63,369 bases of DNA from Bdellovibrio sp. ZAP7 (GCA_945900755.1 CAMDKS010000019.1:1-63369), one strand, 5' to 3'. Shown: positions 17,567 to 26,821, counted from the first letter of the stretch. Notes: generated by a model from the sequence alone, not told the origin. Numbers and translations: made by a program.

Positions 17567-19453
17567 ATGTCAGTTACAAAGTTGCTACTACAGCGGCGTT
17601 TTGGCCCTCTTTTCTTGACGCAGTCCGCCGGCGCCTTTAATGACAACGTATTTAAAAACGCTATGGTCATTATGTTGGCCTATCAGTCGACATCAGAGGC
17701 GAGCGGTGGTTTTTTAGTCAATGGAGCCGCAGGTTTATTCATTCTGCCGTTTTTCCTTTTTTCTCCTATCGCCGGTCAGATTGCGGATAAATTTGACAAG
17801 GGCACGGTGATGCGTTGGGTTAAAGCCTCTGAAATTTTGATAATGATTCTCGGCAGTATTGGGTTTTATTTGCATTCCATGGTGCTTTTATTTTTATCGT
17901 TATTTTTGATGGGTACGCATTCGACGTTTTTCGGCCCTGTGAAATACTCCATCTTGCCACAGCACTTAAAAGAGTCAGAGTTGATGGCCGGTAATGCGCT
18001 AGTGGAAATGGGCACGTTTATGGCGATTCTTTTTGGCACCATTCTGGGTGGCACTCTTGCGGCGCAGAGTGAGTCGACGATTATTGCGTCATGGATTATG
18101 GGGATAGCCATCGCAGGCTGGATTTTTTCAATTTACATTCCGAAGGCTGAGGCGTCGGATCCGAGTTTAAAAATCAGTTTCAATTTTGGTCGCGACATGC
18201 GCGACCTCATAGCCATATGCCGACAACGCGAGGGCATTTGGAATGCCGTTATGGGGATTTCGTGGTTCTGGTATTTCGGTGCTACGATTCTTGCGCAAAT
18301 ACCGAATTATTCACAACATGTTTTAGGTAGCAGTAATCCTAACACGACCACTGTGCTGCTTGCTGTTTTCTCGATCAGTGTGGGTGTTGGTGCCATTATT
18401 TCAGAAAAATTATCTGGCGGTGAAATTGAGTTGGGTTTGGTGCCGGTTGGTGCCTTAGGAATGTCGATATTTGCAATCGATCTAGCTTTTCTTGAAGTGG
18501 GTCGTGCGGCAATGGCGCAGATTAATTTGCCATTTTTGGGAATTATGAATGTAGAAATCCCCTGGCGCACGATGGTTGACCTCGCGATGGTGGGTGTGAG
18601 TTCGAGTCTTTTTATAGTGCCTCTGTATGCCTACGTTCAGAGTCGGTCGGATAGCCAAAAACGGTCGCGGCTAATTGCAGGAAACAACGTGTTTAATGCG
18701 ATTTTTATGGTGGCCTCGGCTATCGTCACGATGATTTTCTACAAGTGCGGCCTTTCTACAGTCAATATTATTGCTGTGACCGCTGTTATGAATTTTGTAA
18801 TTTGCACCTGGCTCATTACGTTAATTCCAGAGTTTGTGATGCGTTTTATTGTCTGGCTGCTGGCCAGTACTGTTTACCGATTAAAGTATGAGGGCCGCGA
18901 ACTAATACCTTCTGTAGGCCCAGCTTTGATTGTCTGCAATCACGCCTCCTACATTGACTGGTTTATCGTGACGGCTGCATGCCGGCGCCCTGTGCGGTAT
19001 GTCATGGAGCAATATTTCTTTGAAATGCCAGGGCTTCACCTTTTTGCGGCCGCCAATAAAAATATTCCTATTGTTCCAGCAAAAGTAGATGCCGTTTTGA
19101 TGGAGAAATCTTTTGAGTTGATTTCTGAGGCGCTTAACGATGGACATTTGGTTTGTATTTTTCCGGAAGGGCAGATTACCTACGATGGAAAATTGGCTCC
19201 CTTTAAAACGGGCGTCAACCGCATTCTAAAAACCAATGATGTTCCCGTTTATATGCTGGCGATCAATGGGCTTTGGGGCAGCTATTTTTCAAGGTTGGGG
19301 GGACGTGCGATGAGTCAAACACCGACTCCGTCTTGGCGGGTCATTTCGATGATTTTTAAGCCGTTTTATAAAAGTGAAGACGAAAAAGACGGCACCATCG
19401 CCAACCAACTAGAGGCCGCGATGGAGCAAATGTGCACCGACACTAAGGGCTAG
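17567..19453 (+). CDS. MFS lysophospholipid transporter fused to PlsC acyltransferase
   Basis: A 628-aa fusion. Residues 1 to about 425 are a 12-helix MFS permease beginning RFGPLFLTQSAGAFNDNVFK, the LplT-type start. Residues about 440-628 are a 1-acyl-glycerophosphate acyltransferase with NHASYID (His459 and Asp464 of the HX4D motif) and IFPEGQIT. The likely job is to flip lyso-phospholipid across the inner membrane and re-acylate it. E. coli splits this between LplT and Aas; here the acyl-ACP synthetase (AMP-binding) domain of Aas is absent. Ribosome site AAAGG six nt before the ATG. Its stop lies inside a 27-bp repeat shared with the FAD gene end. Confidence 0.88.
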   Translation: MSVTKLLLQRRFGPLFLTQSAGAFNDNVFKNAMVIMLAYQSTSEASGGFLVNGAAGLFILPFFLFSPIAGQIADKFDKGTVMRWVKASEILIMILGSIGFYLHSMVLLFLSLFLMGTHSTFFGPVKYSILPQHLKESELMAGNALVEMGTFMAILFGTILGGTLAAQSESTIIASWIMGIAIAGWIFSIYIPKAEASDPSLKISFNFGRDMRDLIAICRQREGIWNAVMGISWFWYFGATILAQIPNYSQHVLGSSNPNTTTVLLAVFSISVGVGAIISEKLSGGEIELGLVPVGALGMSIFAIDLAFLEVGRAAMAQINLPFLGIMNVEIPWRTMVDLAMVGVSSSLFIVPLYAYVQSRSDSQKRSRLIAGNNVFNAIFMVASAIVTMIFYKCGLSTVNIIAVTAVMNFVICTWLITLIPEFVMRFIVWLLASTVYRLKYEGRELIPSVGPALIVCNHASYIDWFIVTAACRRPVRYVMEQYFFEMPGLHLFAAANKNIPIVPAKVDAVLMEKSFELISEALNDGHLVCIFPEGQITYDGKLAPFKTGVNRILKTNDVPVYMLAINGLWGSYFSRLGGRAMSQTPTPSWRVISMIFKPFYKSEDEKDGTIANQLEAAMEQMCTDTKG

Positions 19454-19468
19454 GCTTTTAAGTACCCA
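19442..19468. repeat. 27-bp direct repeat, left copy
   Basis: This copy (contains GGCTAGGCTTTTAAGTACCC) matches 20968-20994 with one G/A difference. It includes the stop codon of the MFS-PlsC gene and duplicates, on the other strand, the last codons and stop of the FAD dehydrogenase gene. Weaker similarity, mostly transitions, runs about 14 bp further left. The two copies bracket the S37 peptidase gene. Confidence 0.85.
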
Positions 19469-19469
19469 A

Positions 19470-20912
19470 CTATTTTAATTGCTTGTGAGACCTAAGAAAT
19501 TTGAATTCAAGGTCTTCAAGACCATCGGAACGGTGACGGGACCTATAGGGTGCCGGGCGGTCGGCAATCGGTGACTTGCGAAGCCAACGAGCCAATATTT
19601 GTTCTGCAGAGGTTCGTTGTTCAAGGTCTAATTTGCTAAAGTTCGCACTATGATTTCCCGCCTTGACGGTAAAAAGGTGCATGTCGTTACTTCGAACTCC
19701 CGACGGAAAGGCTCCGGCTGACCAGGGGTCAAATTCTCCATAAACAAACATAATGTGTGCAGCTTGGGTGGCGGCCCATTCTTTAACTAGATGCATGGAC
19801 TCATTTGAGTACGAATAGCTGATGTCCTTTGGCGTGTATTGGTCGATGGTAAAGTCGTATTTACGCAGGTCTTGAAGGTGACTCGTCACGTTGGCAGGAT
19901 TACCCAATTGCGTAGCTGCTTGGAAGTAATAGGAAAAGAATCCTTGAAGTTCGCCGTCTGTATATCCTGAGACACTGTTTACTTTGTTCAGGAAATCTAA
20001 CATGACTTGCGCCGTAGCATTTTCGGGGATTTTTGCGCACCCTACATCTGGGTCCTCCGGATTTGAGTACTGCCAAAAAACAAAGTGACTCTCAAGCACA
20101 GAATGTTCAAACGCTATGTCTGCACTTCCGAGGTGTGTGAAGGTTCCTTGGATCATCGGTAGAATGTCGTCACGGTGCTCAAGGAGGCTTCGTTGAAAGC
20201 TCTTGAACTTGGCCCTGCAGGCTGCGTACTGTTGCCCGCCGGCGTTTTCTACGAAATCAATATAGCGTTCGTCATTGGTGCTAAATGATAGTGGAGCGAC
20301 ATCGGCTACCGTTCCGTCTAAATCATTGGGATAAAAATAACGGTGATAAACAGACGTCATGCCACCCTTACTCGCGCCGGTGCCAACCCAAGCTTGTTTA
20401 TAAATCTTTTTAAATTCTTCGGTAATGTGATGAAAGTCGTCGGCAGATTGCTTGATGTCAAGTTTAGACCAATCTACAACAGCTGGTGTTGACCCCGAAA
20501 AAAATCGGTGCTCGATCTGTATTTGATTGGTGGCAAAGCGATTCATAATGGAGGTCGGACGCACTCCAAAGATGCTGTAGCCGCTAGTTTGCAAAATCAT
20601 CGGTTCAGAATCTGAGCGGTGCAGCAAAACTAGATTTTGCTTAAACAAGCCTTGCTCAGAGTGCTGGTGGTCAATGGGCTGAGCGAATTGAATGTTGTAT
20701 TGCTTAATCCCGTCTGGCAATGTGGGGTCTACTGAGGCTTCGCTCAACTCTAGCCCAGGAATGCACCTAAGTTTATCTTCGATGGCAGACGCGGCGTCGA
20801 CGCATGCTTGAGTCTGATCGGGCGTGTCGGCCAAATTGGCGCCCATCTGTTCTCTTGGGCTCCCGCATGCTGTTAGTGCTGTTACTGTCATGATTGTCGA
20901 TAATAAACGCAT
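19470..20912 (-). CDS. lipoprotein peptidase of the S37 family
   Basis: A 480-aa predicted lipoprotein with lipobox LTAC (Cys16). It matches the PS-10/S37 tripeptidyl-aminopeptidase-like serine peptidases known mainly from Streptomyces: an ILQTSGYSIFG strand, IQIEHRFFSGSTP, the nucleophile elbow GTGASKGGMTSVYH (Ser181), then FVYGEFDPWSAG with the acid and KAGNHSANF with the catalytic His. It would cleave peptides in the periplasm or at the cell surface. Ribosome site GGGAG before the ATG. The gene sits alone between two copies of a 27-bp direct repeat and between two genes that would otherwise be tail-to-tail neighbours, which suggests it was inserted. Confidence 0.82.
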   Translation of the reverse strand: MRLLSTIMTVTALTACGSPREQMGANLADTPDQTQACVDAASAIEDKLRCIPGLELSEASVDPTLPDGIKQYNIQFAQPIDHQHSEQGLFKQNLVLLHRSDSEPMILQTSGYSIFGVRPTSIMNRFATNQIQIEHRFFSGSTPAVVDWSKLDIKQSADDFHHITEEFKKIYKQAWVGTGASKGGMTSVYHRYFYPNDLDGTVADVAPLSFSTNDERYIDFVENAGGQQYAACRAKFKSFQRSLLEHRDDILPMIQGTFTHLGSADIAFEHSVLESHFVFWQYSNPEDPDVGCAKIPENATAQVMLDFLNKVNSVSGYTDGELQGFFSYYFQAATQLGNPANVTSHLQDLRKYDFTIDQYTPKDISYSYSNESMHLVKEWAATQAAHIMFVYGEFDPWSAGAFPSGVRSNDMHLFTVKAGNHSANFSKLDLEQRTSAEQILARWLRKSPIADRPAPYRSRHRSDGLEDLEFKFLRSHKQLK

Positions 20913-20967
20913 AGTACATCTCCCTAAAAAATAGCCATCATTCTAGCTCAACTAAATATACGCCAAT

Positions 20968-20994
20968 ACTAAGGACTAGGCTTTTAAGTACCCA
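20968..20994. repeat. 27-bp direct repeat, right copy
   Basis: Matches 19442-19468 with one difference. Here the sequence is the genuine 3' end of the FAD dehydrogenase gene (stop at 20976-20978). The stretch to the left (20954-20967) resembles the end of the MFS-PlsC gene but is mutated and carries an early stop, as expected for a dead duplicate. Confidence 0.85.
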
Positions 20995-22598
20995 GTACTT
21001 CGTGCGACGATGACACTCTCCAATATGGCTCGACCAGTTTTCACACCATCAAGGGATGCTGACACGATGCCGCCTGCAAATCCTGCACCTTCACCCGATG
21101 GAAAAATTCCAGGGTGACTAAGAGACTGCAGATCTTTTCCGCGCATCATGCTGATGGGCGACGACGTTTTGCTTTCAATTCCGACAACAGCGCTTTCGGC
21201 GCAGATAAATCCGCGCATTTTCTTATCATATTCTTTGACACCTACGCGAAGGGCATCGACGATGAAATCGGGGATAATTTTATCAAGGCGGGCGTTGGTG
21301 ACACCTGGTTTGTAGGTGCTTTTAATCTCGCCTTTGGAATCACGACCAGCGAGAAAGTCGTTTAATTTTTGAGCTGGTGCATTGTAGTTTCCACCGCCGG
21401 CTTGGAAGGCTAGTTTTTCAAGCTTTTCTTGAAAACGCATTCCGTCCAGTGGATGACCGCGGTAGAAATCTTCTCGTAGGACGTTGACGACGATCGCTGC
21501 GTTTGCGAACCCGCTTTGTCGAGCGTTGTAACTCATGCCGTTGATGGCGAGGTGCTCGGCTTGGGCGTTAGTGGGCATCAAAAAGCCGCCTGGACACATA
21601 CAAAACGTCCAGATGCCTCTCGTTCCAGACTGTGCAGCCAACTTATATTCAGCGGCGGTTGGGATTTTACAGGTGCCGAATTGAATTTTGTTTACGACAT
21701 CTTGCGGGTGCTCGAATCGGGCTCCCATGGCAAAGGGTTTTGGCACGATGGCCAGTCCTCGGTCGAGGAGCATTTGATAGGTGTCGCGAGCGGAGTGTCC
21801 GATGGCGATAATGAGGTGATCGGTAGGAATTTCCTGACCGTCATCTAGGACAACAATATACCGTGCGTGATCGCCCCCATCACGGAAGTCAACAAAGCGG
21901 CGGCCAAATTTAAATTCGGAGCCTTGGTTGACGAGATGAGTTCGCATATTTTTTGCTATTTTAAGCAGGTAATCAGTACCGATGTGTGGCTTCGCGTCAT
22001 AAAGAATTTCATCTGGTGCACCGTATTCCACAAACTGATCGAAAACGTGTCTAATCAGCGGATGGTTGCGGCCGCACGTCAATTTTCCATCAGAAAATGT
22101 TCCGGCGCCACCTTCTCCGAAACAATAGTTGCTTTCTGCGTCGAACAATCCTCGCGAACGAAGTCTGTTGGTGGTTTTAATGCGCTCTTCAACAGGTTCG
22201 CCACGATCGACGATGATACAGGCTTGACCAGCGTTGGCGAGAGTCAGGGCTGTAAAACTTCCACTCGGACCTGAACCAATGATTACGGGCTTGTGGCGAA
22301 AATTTAGTTCAGCGATATCAATTCCGGCGAGTGGGTCACTGGGAGCAGTGGGTTCGCTCACTGATACGAGAGTCGACTTGCTTTGATATACGGACGCTTC
22401 ATCCTCAAGATCGACGTCGACTTGATAATGGAAAACGATCCGAGACTTGCGACGGGCATCGAGAGATTTTTTGGTGATTTGAACGCGACGGATACCGTCT
22501 ACGGGAATTTCCAACATCGCTGCAATCTGTTGATTGAGAAGAATGTTGGCTGGAATCTCGCTGACGGGCACTTCAACATCATGAATGCGCAGGGTCAT
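20976..22598 (-). CDS. FAD-dependent dehydrogenase (COG2509 type)
   Basis: A 540-aa flavoprotein. The start chosen is the ATG at 22596-22598, nine nt after GGAG; the in-frame ATG at 22613 contains that ribosome site. The N-terminal ~75 residues form the small alpha/beta domain typical of COG2509 (IRRVQITKKSLDARRKSRI). The FAD site VIIGSGPSGSFTALTLANAG begins at about residue 105. Other conserved stations are GEGGAGTFSDGKLTCG, IAIGHSARDTYQMLLDRG, TFCMCPGGFLMPTNA and, near the end, FPSGEGAGFAGGIVSASLDG. The reaction of this widely distributed family is not established. Its last codons lie in the 27-bp repeat. Confidence 0.85.
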   Translation of the reverse strand: MTLRIHDVEVPVSEIPANILLNQQIAAMLEIPVDGIRRVQITKKSLDARRKSRIVFHYQVDVDLEDEASVYQSKSTLVSVSEPTAPSDPLAGIDIAELNFRHKPVIIGSGPSGSFTALTLANAGQACIIVDRGEPVEERIKTTNRLRSRGLFDAESNYCFGEGGAGTFSDGKLTCGRNHPLIRHVFDQFVEYGAPDEILYDAKPHIGTDYLLKIAKNMRTHLVNQGSEFKFGRRFVDFRDGGDHARYIVVLDDGQEIPTDHLIIAIGHSARDTYQMLLDRGLAIVPKPFAMGARFEHPQDVVNKIQFGTCKIPTAAEYKLAAQSGTRGIWTFCMCPGGFLMPTNAQAEHLAINGMSYNARQSGFANAAIVVNVLREDFYRGHPLDGMRFQEKLEKLAFQAGGGNYNAPAQKLNDFLAGRDSKGEIKSTYKPGVTNARLDKIIPDFIVDALRVGVKEYDKKMRGFICAESAVVGIESKTSSPISMMRGKDLQSLSHPGIFPSGEGAGFAGGIVSASLDGVKTGRAILESVIVARSTGYLKA

Positions 22599-22748
22599 TG
22601 GGGATTTCTCCATATTAATATTCAGGCCTGATATACGTTATTATTAGAACCAAGTCCAGATTTTAATGATATTCAAGTGGAGATTATAACCCTCGCTATA
22701 ATAAGTCCCTAAAAATACTAGGTTTGGCTTGAATATACGAAGCACTCT

Positions 22749-22823
22749 AGGTGGGGCTATAGCTTCACCTGTTCATGCAATTTGCTCTACTCGGAAGCGT
22801 CAGAACAGGCTACCTTGTGGCCT
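22749..22823 (+). promoter_or_regulatory. structured leader of the formate-THF ligase gene
   Basis: Three possible hairpins stand in a row before the gene: 22749-22770 (AGGTGGGG with its complement, loop TATA), CTGTTC at 22769-22774 with GAACAG at 22803-22808, and AGGCTAC at 22807-22813 with GTGGCCT at 22817-22823. Neighbouring arms share two bases, so the hairpins cannot all form completely at once. I do not recognise a known riboswitch; the ZTP (pfl) signature expected for such genes is not visible. Confidence 0.3.
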
Positions 22824-22851
22824 TCTGAACTAATTTGGTACGGAGCCTACT

Positions 22852-24498
22852 ATGACCTTAAAGCCTATTATTGAAATTGCTAGAAGCCTGAAAATTGCAG
22901 AAGAGCATGTTGAACTATTTGGTCGAGACAAAGCTAAAATTCGGCTTGAGGCTTTGGCAGCGGCGAGAAAATCTCGGAGCAGTGGCAAACTCATTCTTGT
23001 ATCAGCGGTAACGCCGACTCCCGCTGGCGAAGGAAAAACCACCACGTCGATTGGACTAGCTCAGGGACTTCGGCAGCTTGGAGAAAACGCAGTGCTCGCA
23101 CTTCGGCAGCCTTCCATGGGACCGGTGTTTGGTCGTAAGGGTGGAGCAACGGGGGGTGGAAACTGCCGCCTTGAGCCTTCTGATGTTATTAATTTACATT
23201 TTACCGGTGATTTTCACGCCATCACTGCAGCCCACAATTTACTGGCGGCGGCGATTGATAATCGCATTCATTTTGGAGATTCTAAAATCGATCCCTTGCG
23301 GGTGTTATGGAAGCGCGTTCTAGATATGAATGATCGCAGCCTTCGCAGCCTGGTGACGGGCCTTGGCGGAAGAGCAGTTGGTGGGACACCGCGACAATCT
23401 AGTTTTGATATTACGGCTGCAAGCGAAATCATGGCCATTTTGTGTCTTGCGGAATCTCGCGCGGATCTGCGTTCGCGCATTGACAAAATTCTCATTGGCT
23501 ACGACCGAACAGGTCTACCCATTCTAGCCAAAGAAATTGGTGTCACGGGTGCCATGCTTGCCATATTGAACGAGGCGATTATGCCAAATCTCGTGCAGTC
23601 GCGCGAGGGCACTCCTGCGTTTGTGCACGGAGGACCGTTTGCCAATATTGCTCATGGTTGTAATTCAGTGCTGGCTACGCGCATGGCACTTGCGCACGGT
23701 GACTGGGCGATTACTGAAGCAGGGTTCGCGTTTGATCTTGGAGCAGAGAAGTTTCTAAATATTAAGGCAAGGTGCGCTAAGCTTGATCCAGCCGCCTTTG
23801 TGATCGTGGCAACGGTGCGAGCCCTTAAAATGCACGGTGGAGTGGCCTTGAGTGATCTTACCAAGCCTGATGCTCGCGCTGTTACACTGGGTCTAGAAAA
23901 TTTGGCCGCTCATTTGGCTGCGGCAAAGACGTTTAACAAACCAGTGGTTGTGGCCATCAATCAAAGGGGCGAGGACACGGAAGAGGAGCTAGCGGTCATT
24001 CATCAATACTGCGCGAGCGAGGGTGTGGCTTGTTCAACGGCAAATATTTTTGCCCTTGGCGGTGAGGGTGCCCTTGATCTTGCAAAAAAGGTGATGGCTG
24101 CCGCTGCCGTTGGTGCGAAAGTGGAGCTGAAACAGCTTTATCCTTTGGATATTCCTTTAGCGCAAAAAATTGAATCGATTGCTCGTACTATTTACGGTGC
24201 AAGCCATGTGACATTTACGAATGAAGCAGAAAATAAACTGAAGCGCGCTGAAAAAGATGGTTTTGGTGGGCTGCCGATTTGCATGGCGAAAACTCCAAAC
24301 TCACTATCTGATAATCCAAAAGCTCTTGGCCGTCCCAAAAACTTTGGCATCACGGTTCGCGACATTGAAATTGCCGCCGGAGCGGGATTTGTCGTGGCCC
24401 TAACGGGCGATATTATTCGCATGCCGGGCCTTCCAGAACGGCCTGCGGCAGAGAAAATTGACGTGGATGAAGCGGGAAATATCCTAAATTTAATGTAG
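22852..24498 (+). CDS. fhs: formate-tetrahydrofolate ligase
   Basis: A 548-aa cytoplasmic enzyme making 10-formyl-tetrahydrofolate from formate, ATP and THF for one-carbon supply. The ATP loop TPTPAGEGKTTTSIGLAQGL lies at about residues 52-71, followed by ALRQPSMGPVFGRKGGATGG, the strongest signature of the family. FGGLPICMAKTPNSLSDNP and the C-terminal ITVRDIEIAAGAGFVVAL are also typical. Full length. Ribosome site GGAG seven nt before the ATG. The stop overlaps the convergent hydrolase gene by nine nt. Confidence 0.97.
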   Translation: MTLKPIIEIARSLKIAEEHVELFGRDKAKIRLEALAAARKSRSSGKLILVSAVTPTPAGEGKTTTSIGLAQGLRQLGENAVLALRQPSMGPVFGRKGGATGGGNCRLEPSDVINLHFTGDFHAITAAHNLLAAAIDNRIHFGDSKIDPLRVLWKRVLDMNDRSLRSLVTGLGGRAVGGTPRQSSFDITAASEIMAILCLAESRADLRSRIDKILIGYDRTGLPILAKEIGVTGAMLAILNEAIMPNLVQSREGTPAFVHGGPFANIAHGCNSVLATRMALAHGDWAITEAGFAFDLGAEKFLNIKARCAKLDPAAFVIVATVRALKMHGGVALSDLTKPDARAVTLGLENLAAHLAAAKTFNKPVVVAINQRGEDTEEELAVIHQYCASEGVACSTANIFALGGEGALDLAKKVMAAAAVGAKVELKQLYPLDIPLAQKIESIARTIYGASHVTFTNEAENKLKRAEKDGFGGLPICMAKTPNSLSDNPKALGRPKNFGITVRDIEIAAGAGFVVALTGDIIRMPGLPERPAAEKIDVDEAGNILNLM

Positions 24499-25311
24499 CG
24501 GTGCTGCGGAAGGTACTTGTCCAACGAACGAGGTGACGATTTTTGCTAGTTCATCGGGCTGGCAAACATGTGGTTCGTGTCCAGCATTTTCAACTTCAAC
24601 GAGCGTGCTTCGCGGAAGGTGCTTATGTAGAAATAAGCTATTTCCACGAGGGACAAAATAATCGTCATGCCCGACGACTACTTGCGTGGGAGCGGTAATT
24701 TTTGTGAGATCTTCCCATTTATTAAATCTAAAGGCCGCCGATAATTGACCGAAAACGGTGAAAATAGGTACTTTTTGTTTCTGTTCAATCAGTTCCCAAT
24801 CCTGAGCTAATTTCTTACGAACGGCGTCACTGGTCGCAGCGGACGTGAGAAGTTTAGATAGGTCGTCAAAAAAAGTCGCATGGTTGAACGATCTTAATAG
24901 TAGAAGTTTTATCGCCGGCCAAGACATGCGCATATGCCCACTGCGGCCTATGGAGGAGGCGATGACGGTTAACGACTGCGCCATCTTGGGGTGTTCTAAG
25001 GCGAAGGTTAAGGCCACCATGCCGCCCAGACTTGTTCCAACGATGTGAGCGCTTTCAATTCTTTCTTGCTTTAAGATCGTGGCGACTTCATCGGAAAGCG
25101 CTGTCAGGGAGGACCAAGGGCTCATTTGCGTGGTCGATAGACCGAGGCCTTTTTTGTCGTAGGTGATGACTTTGCAAGATTTCGCAAGTAAGTCGTCCCA
25201 TCCAAACCAGTGTTCAGACCAGCAGCCAAGGCCACGGATTAAAACGACCGTGGGGCCAGTGCCACGAATTTTATAGTGAATCTTACCGTTGGTTGTTTTG
25301 ACGTATGGCAT
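24490..25311 (-). CDS. alpha/beta-fold hydrolase
   Basis: A 273-aa hydrolase with the complete catalytic triad layout: oxyanion region LIRGLGCWSEHW, nucleophile elbow GTSLGGMVA (Ser at about residue 95), acid in VVGHDDYFVPRG and His in ENAGHEPHV. Similar to esterases and peroxidase-like hydrolases that have no signal peptide, so cytoplasmic. The substrate cannot be read from sequence. Its 3' end overlaps the end of the formate-THF ligase gene. Starts eight nt after the PLP enzyme gene, so probably cotranscribed with it. Confidence 0.82.
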   Translation of the reverse strand: MPYVKTTNGKIHYKIRGTGPTVVLIRGLGCWSEHWFGWDDLLAKSCKVITYDKKGLGLSTTQMSPWSSLTALSDEVATILKQERIESAHIVGTSLGGMVALTFALEHPKMAQSLTVIASSIGRSGHMRMSWPAIKLLLLRSFNHATFFDDLSKLLTSAATSDAVRKKLAQDWELIEQKQKVPIFTVFGQLSAAFRFNKWEDLTKITAPTQVVVGHDDYFVPRGNSLFLHKHLPRSTLVEVENAGHEPHVCQPDELAKIVTSFVGQVPSAAPLH

Positions 25312-25319
25312 AAAAGTCC

Positions 25320-26516
25320 CTAGATGTTTGCGGCTGTGGAAGCAGAAATAAGGTCATTTTTAAGGTCGTTGATGTGTTCGATGCCAATCCCTAACCGAAC
25401 TGTTTTAGAGGTGATGCCGGCTAGTCGAGCCTCCTCAGTCGGCAAATCATCACCAAAAAATATCAGACACGGAGCGGCCAAGGATTCGACACAACCTAGG
25501 CTTGGGGCCAGACTAAATAGTTTGAGACTATTGAAAAAAATATCAACTCCAGATTCTGCACACGTGAGTTCAAAGGTGACGGCAGAGCCGCCGTCGCCGT
25601 TATTTTGTTTTTGCCACAACTCGTGATCTGGGTGATTTTTTAATGCAGGATATCTAACCTTTTCAGCCCAAGGCTGAGTGGTTAGCCACAAGGCGAGCTC
25701 ATGAGCATTTTTGGAGGCCGCCTGAGTCCGCAGTCCATATGTTTTCATGCCGCGTAGAATGAGCCAGGCACTATGTGGATCAAGACATCCACCAAGCGTG
25801 ATCGCAACCGGGAAAACCTTTTCGATTAGTTCTTTGCGACTAATGATCATTCCGCCCAAAGCGTCACTGTGGCCTCCTGCAAGTTTTGTGAGGCTATGCA
25901 CAAATATATCGATGGCAAATTCGCCGTGGGCTAAAAATCCTGCAAAGGTATTATCCAAAACGGTCAAGCACGACGCCGCACGTGCGGTTTTTATGATCCA
26001 ATCGAGATCATGAATCCTAAGGCTTGGATTGGTCGGGCTTTCGAGGAAAACAAGTTTCGGCGGATGGTCGCTTTGGCAAATTTTTTCGAAGGCAGAATAT
26101 TCATTGCGACTAATTCGAATGGTCTCAACTCCGAAGCGAGCGAGAATATTTCCCAGCAAGAATCTAGTTGGCTTATAAGACTCAGTAAAAATGACGGCAC
26201 GGTCGCCCGCATTTAGAAAGGTCATGGCCACGGCCGTCAGTGCTGCGATGCCGCTGGCCGTGGCTAGGGCATTGTCCCGGCCTTGTAGATCGGCCAATAG
26301 GTCCTCGAGTTCGCGGACAGTTGGGTTACTAATCCGAGAATAAATGTAGCCTTCCTCTCTGTTGGTTAGCAATCGTCTCAGGTGAGCCATGCTGGAGGCA
26401 ACGTACTTAGCGCTTTGATAGATTGGGGATACGAGTGACCTGTTGCCATCAGGAGGGGGGCAGTGCGGGTGGTGTACGAACTTGGTGTCATGTCTTAAAT
26501 GCCTGATATCATTCAT
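25320..26516 (-). CDS. Cys/Met metabolism PLP-dependent enzyme
   Basis: A 398-aa member of the cystathionine gamma-synthase/beta-lyase/gamma-lyase superfamily, using pyridoxal phosphate for transsulfuration or sulfhydrylation of homoserine esters. Seen: SRISNPTVRELEDLLADLQG, ATASGIAALTAVAMTFLNAG, a VFLESPTNPSLRIHDLDWI substrate loop, TVLDNTFAGF and the PLP-lysine segment HSLTKLAGGHSDALGG. The C-terminal part includes TVRLGIGIEHINDLKNDL. Substrate preference within the family cannot be assigned. First gene of a pair with the hydrolase. Confidence 0.9.
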   Translation of the reverse strand: MNDIRHLRHDTKFVHHPHCPPPDGNRSLVSPIYQSAKYVASSMAHLRRLLTNREEGYIYSRISNPTVRELEDLLADLQGRDNALATASGIAALTAVAMTFLNAGDRAVIFTESYKPTRFLLGNILARFGVETIRISRNEYSAFEKICQSDHPPKLVFLESPTNPSLRIHDLDWIIKTARAASCLTVLDNTFAGFLAHGEFAIDIFVHSLTKLAGGHSDALGGMIISRKELIEKVFPVAITLGGCLDPHSAWLILRGMKTYGLRTQAASKNAHELALWLTTQPWAEKVRYPALKNHPDHELWQKQNNGDGGSAVTFELTCAESGVDIFFNSLKLFSLAPSLGCVESLAAPCLIFFGDDLPTEEARLAGITSKTVRLGIGIEHINDLKNDLISASTAANI

Positions 26517-26821
26517 TTTCCGAGTCCTTTAGCCTCTGATCAAATGGCTAGGCTCGCCTTAAGCGAGGATTCATTGTACATCATTACAGGGACTTCTATA
26601 TCTGCGCCCATTGTGGCAGATTTCAGGCAATATGGCATAGCTTTTATAGTGTGACCCTGAAACCCTTGTAAAGTTTGCGTGACAAGTAGTTTTAGTCTTG
26701 ACAGTGAACCCCATTTTGCACCATATTGCCCCCTCTCTTGGTGGGTAAATCTATTGGCAGTTGCTATGGAGCGCTATATTAAGAGTTTTAGTTTAAGAAG
26801 TGGGCTTTTTGGGAGAATATC
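26517..26821. other. intergenic region upstream of rplU
   Basis: A 305-bp divergent spacer. Besides the proposed rplU promoter, I see no hairpin that fits a known ribosomal-protein autoregulatory leader and no small gene. Confidence 0.5.
26698..26727 (+). promoter_or_regulatory. promoter of the rplU operon
   Basis: A consensus TTGACA (26698-26703) is followed after 18 nt by CATATT (26722-26727), giving a leader of about 90 nt. A second region just upstream (TTGCGTGACAAG) may supply another -35. Highest-quality -35 match in this spacer. Confidence 0.5.

Noticed and set aside
22745-22830. ZTP (pfl) riboswitch before the formate-THF ligase gene
   Set aside because: The conserved GGG...CCGCCUGGGC core is not present, although hairpins are. 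Kept only as an unnamed structured leader.
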